A DNA stretch of 64,000 bases, taken from Altererythrobacter sp. TH136 (GTDB lineage Bacteria; Pseudomonadota; Alphaproteobacteria; Sphingomonadales; Sphingomonadaceae). The DNA lies in contig NZ_CP041409.1 of assembly GCF_007065885.1 (NCBI RefSeq), forward strand, positions 2,279,501 to 2,343,500. Reading direction: 5' to 3'. The notes under the pieces were generated by a model. That model ran no database searches, had not been told where the DNA came from, and was given only the letters and a program-made list of their open reading frames with translations. Below are positions 63,605-64,000 of the stretch, piece after piece. Each line of letters begins with the position of its first letter. Position 1 is the first letter of the stretch. The translations under genes were made by a program, and so were the position numbers.

Positions 63605-64000
63605 GTGCGCGAAGCGACAACTGATGACCTGACCGGCGCTGACCCGACCGGACCTGACCTGACCGGGGAAGACCGGGCGGAATGGCCGCTTCGCCCATGG
63701 CTGTTGGCGGCCTTGCTGGGCGGCGCAGGCCTGCTGGTTTACCTTGCCAGTGGCGGGGACGGTCCTGACACGCGGGTCCCGTGGCGGGCAGCGGTCGTGG
63801 CGCTGTGCTTCTTCGGCCCGCTCGTGTTCGCCTTTACCCTTGAGCGGGGCCGGTGGAAGGAGCCGCTGGCGTTCGCCGCCCTGGCCGGGGCGGTCATGGC
63901 CGGTCTGGCGTGGCGCGCCGTGGCGGGCGCGGAAAGCTATGCCAGCCCGCAGTACGGCTTCCTCGCCGGAGTGATCGCCACCGCGATCGCGCTGCCGCTG
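63605..64000 (+). CDS. DUF4153-like membrane protein, N-terminal part (cut by window edge)
   Basis: An incomplete gene with at least 132 residues visible. After a repeated N-terminus (three D-x-T-G units) it has EWPLRPWLLAALLGGAG, then multiple membrane helices. This resembles DUF4153-type proteins of sphingomonads. The start is GTG at 63605 with GAGGAG at 63593-63598, spacing 6. The gene runs past the end of the window, so the family call is tentative. Confidence 0.65.
   Translation, partial: MREATTDDLTGADPTGPDLTGEDRAEWPLRPWLLAALLGGAGLLVYLASGGDGPDTRVPWRAAVVALCFFGPLVFAFTLERGRWKEPLAFAALAGAVMAGLAWRAVAGAESYASPQYGFLAGVIATAIALPL
63626..63670 (+). repeat. Three tandem 15-base repeats in the DUF4153-like gene
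   Basis: GACCTGACCGGCGCT, GACCCGACCGGACCT and GACCTGACCGGGGAA are consecutive imperfect copies of a 15-base unit that encode DLTGA, DPTGP and DLTGE. Variable copy number would keep the frame. Confidence 0.7.

Overview
This window is a contiguous, gene-dense piece of a high-GC alphaproteobacterial chromosome. The best fit is Sphingomonadales, probably Erythrobacteraceae or Sphingomonadaceae. That placement is inferred from recognised protein families, not from a search: a class I PHA synthase, the CtrA-pathway phosphotransferase ChpT, an RpoH with the alphaproteobacterial RpoH box, an Alph_Pro_TM protein, an ATP12 assembly chaperone, DUF3297, and a PyrB paired with a degenerate dihydroorotase. 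Coding density is very high. Neighbouring genes often overlap by 1-4 bases, and GTG/TTG starts are common. I see no insertion sequence, prophage, CRISPR array, rRNA or replication origin. The only stretch above 300 bases without a protein gene (35639-36105) holds the RNase P RNA gene.

Layout. 1-4.4 kb: partial phaC, a class I aminotransferase, an AlkB-like oxygenase, rimO and a DUF1761 protein. 4.4-10.9 kb: a serS-surE-potassium channel operon, a sulfotransferase, a DDAH-like hydrolase, an NPPY methyltransferase and tRNA-Val. 11-15.3 kb: sppA, then pyrB with pyrC'. 15.3-19.4 kb: an unusual locus in which a small orphan ParA ATPase is followed by a ribbon-helix-helix protein and a SPOR lipoprotein, with a second SPOR/Sel1 protein divergent from it. 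19.4-24.5 kb: DUF418, bfd, bacterioferritin, der, a CHAP amidase and small proteins. 24.6-29.4 kb: tRNA-Leu and a proteostasis block (trigger factor, clpP, clpX), with an RpoH-type promoter in front of clpP. 29.4-35 kb: a TPR protein, zinc CDF exporter, mtgA, rpoH, rluD, a JAMM peptidase, chpT and amiD. 35.6-41.4 kb: rnpB, an S46 dipeptidyl peptidase, UDP-glucose dehydrogenase with a phosphatase, and a TorF porin-like protein. 41.5-50.9 kb: glyoxalase, an NfrB/NfrA-like glycan pair, a TSUP exporter, Alph_Pro_TM, HerA, MATE, QueE and VOC. 50.9-57.4 kb: valS and divergent mlaEFD plus an auxiliary lipoprotein. 57.4-62.5 kb: a tightly overlapping operon crcB-rluC-paiB-gph-small membrane protein-atp12-nhaA. 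62.6-64 kb: rpsU, an FKBP and a truncated DUF4153 membrane protein.

How the genes work together. Envelope functions dominate: lipid transport (mla), peptidoglycan synthesis and binding (mtgA, amiD, CHAP, two SPOR proteins) and glycan export. Protein quality control (tig, clpPX, rpoH) and RNA modification (rimO, rluC, rluD, queE) are the other themes. The most promising poorly described system is the ParA/RHH/SPOR locus. It looks like a chromosomal type Ib (ParF/ParG-like) partition cassette joined to septal-peptidoglycan-binding proteins. A strong operator-like repeat directly upstream of chpT is the most notable non-coding signal.
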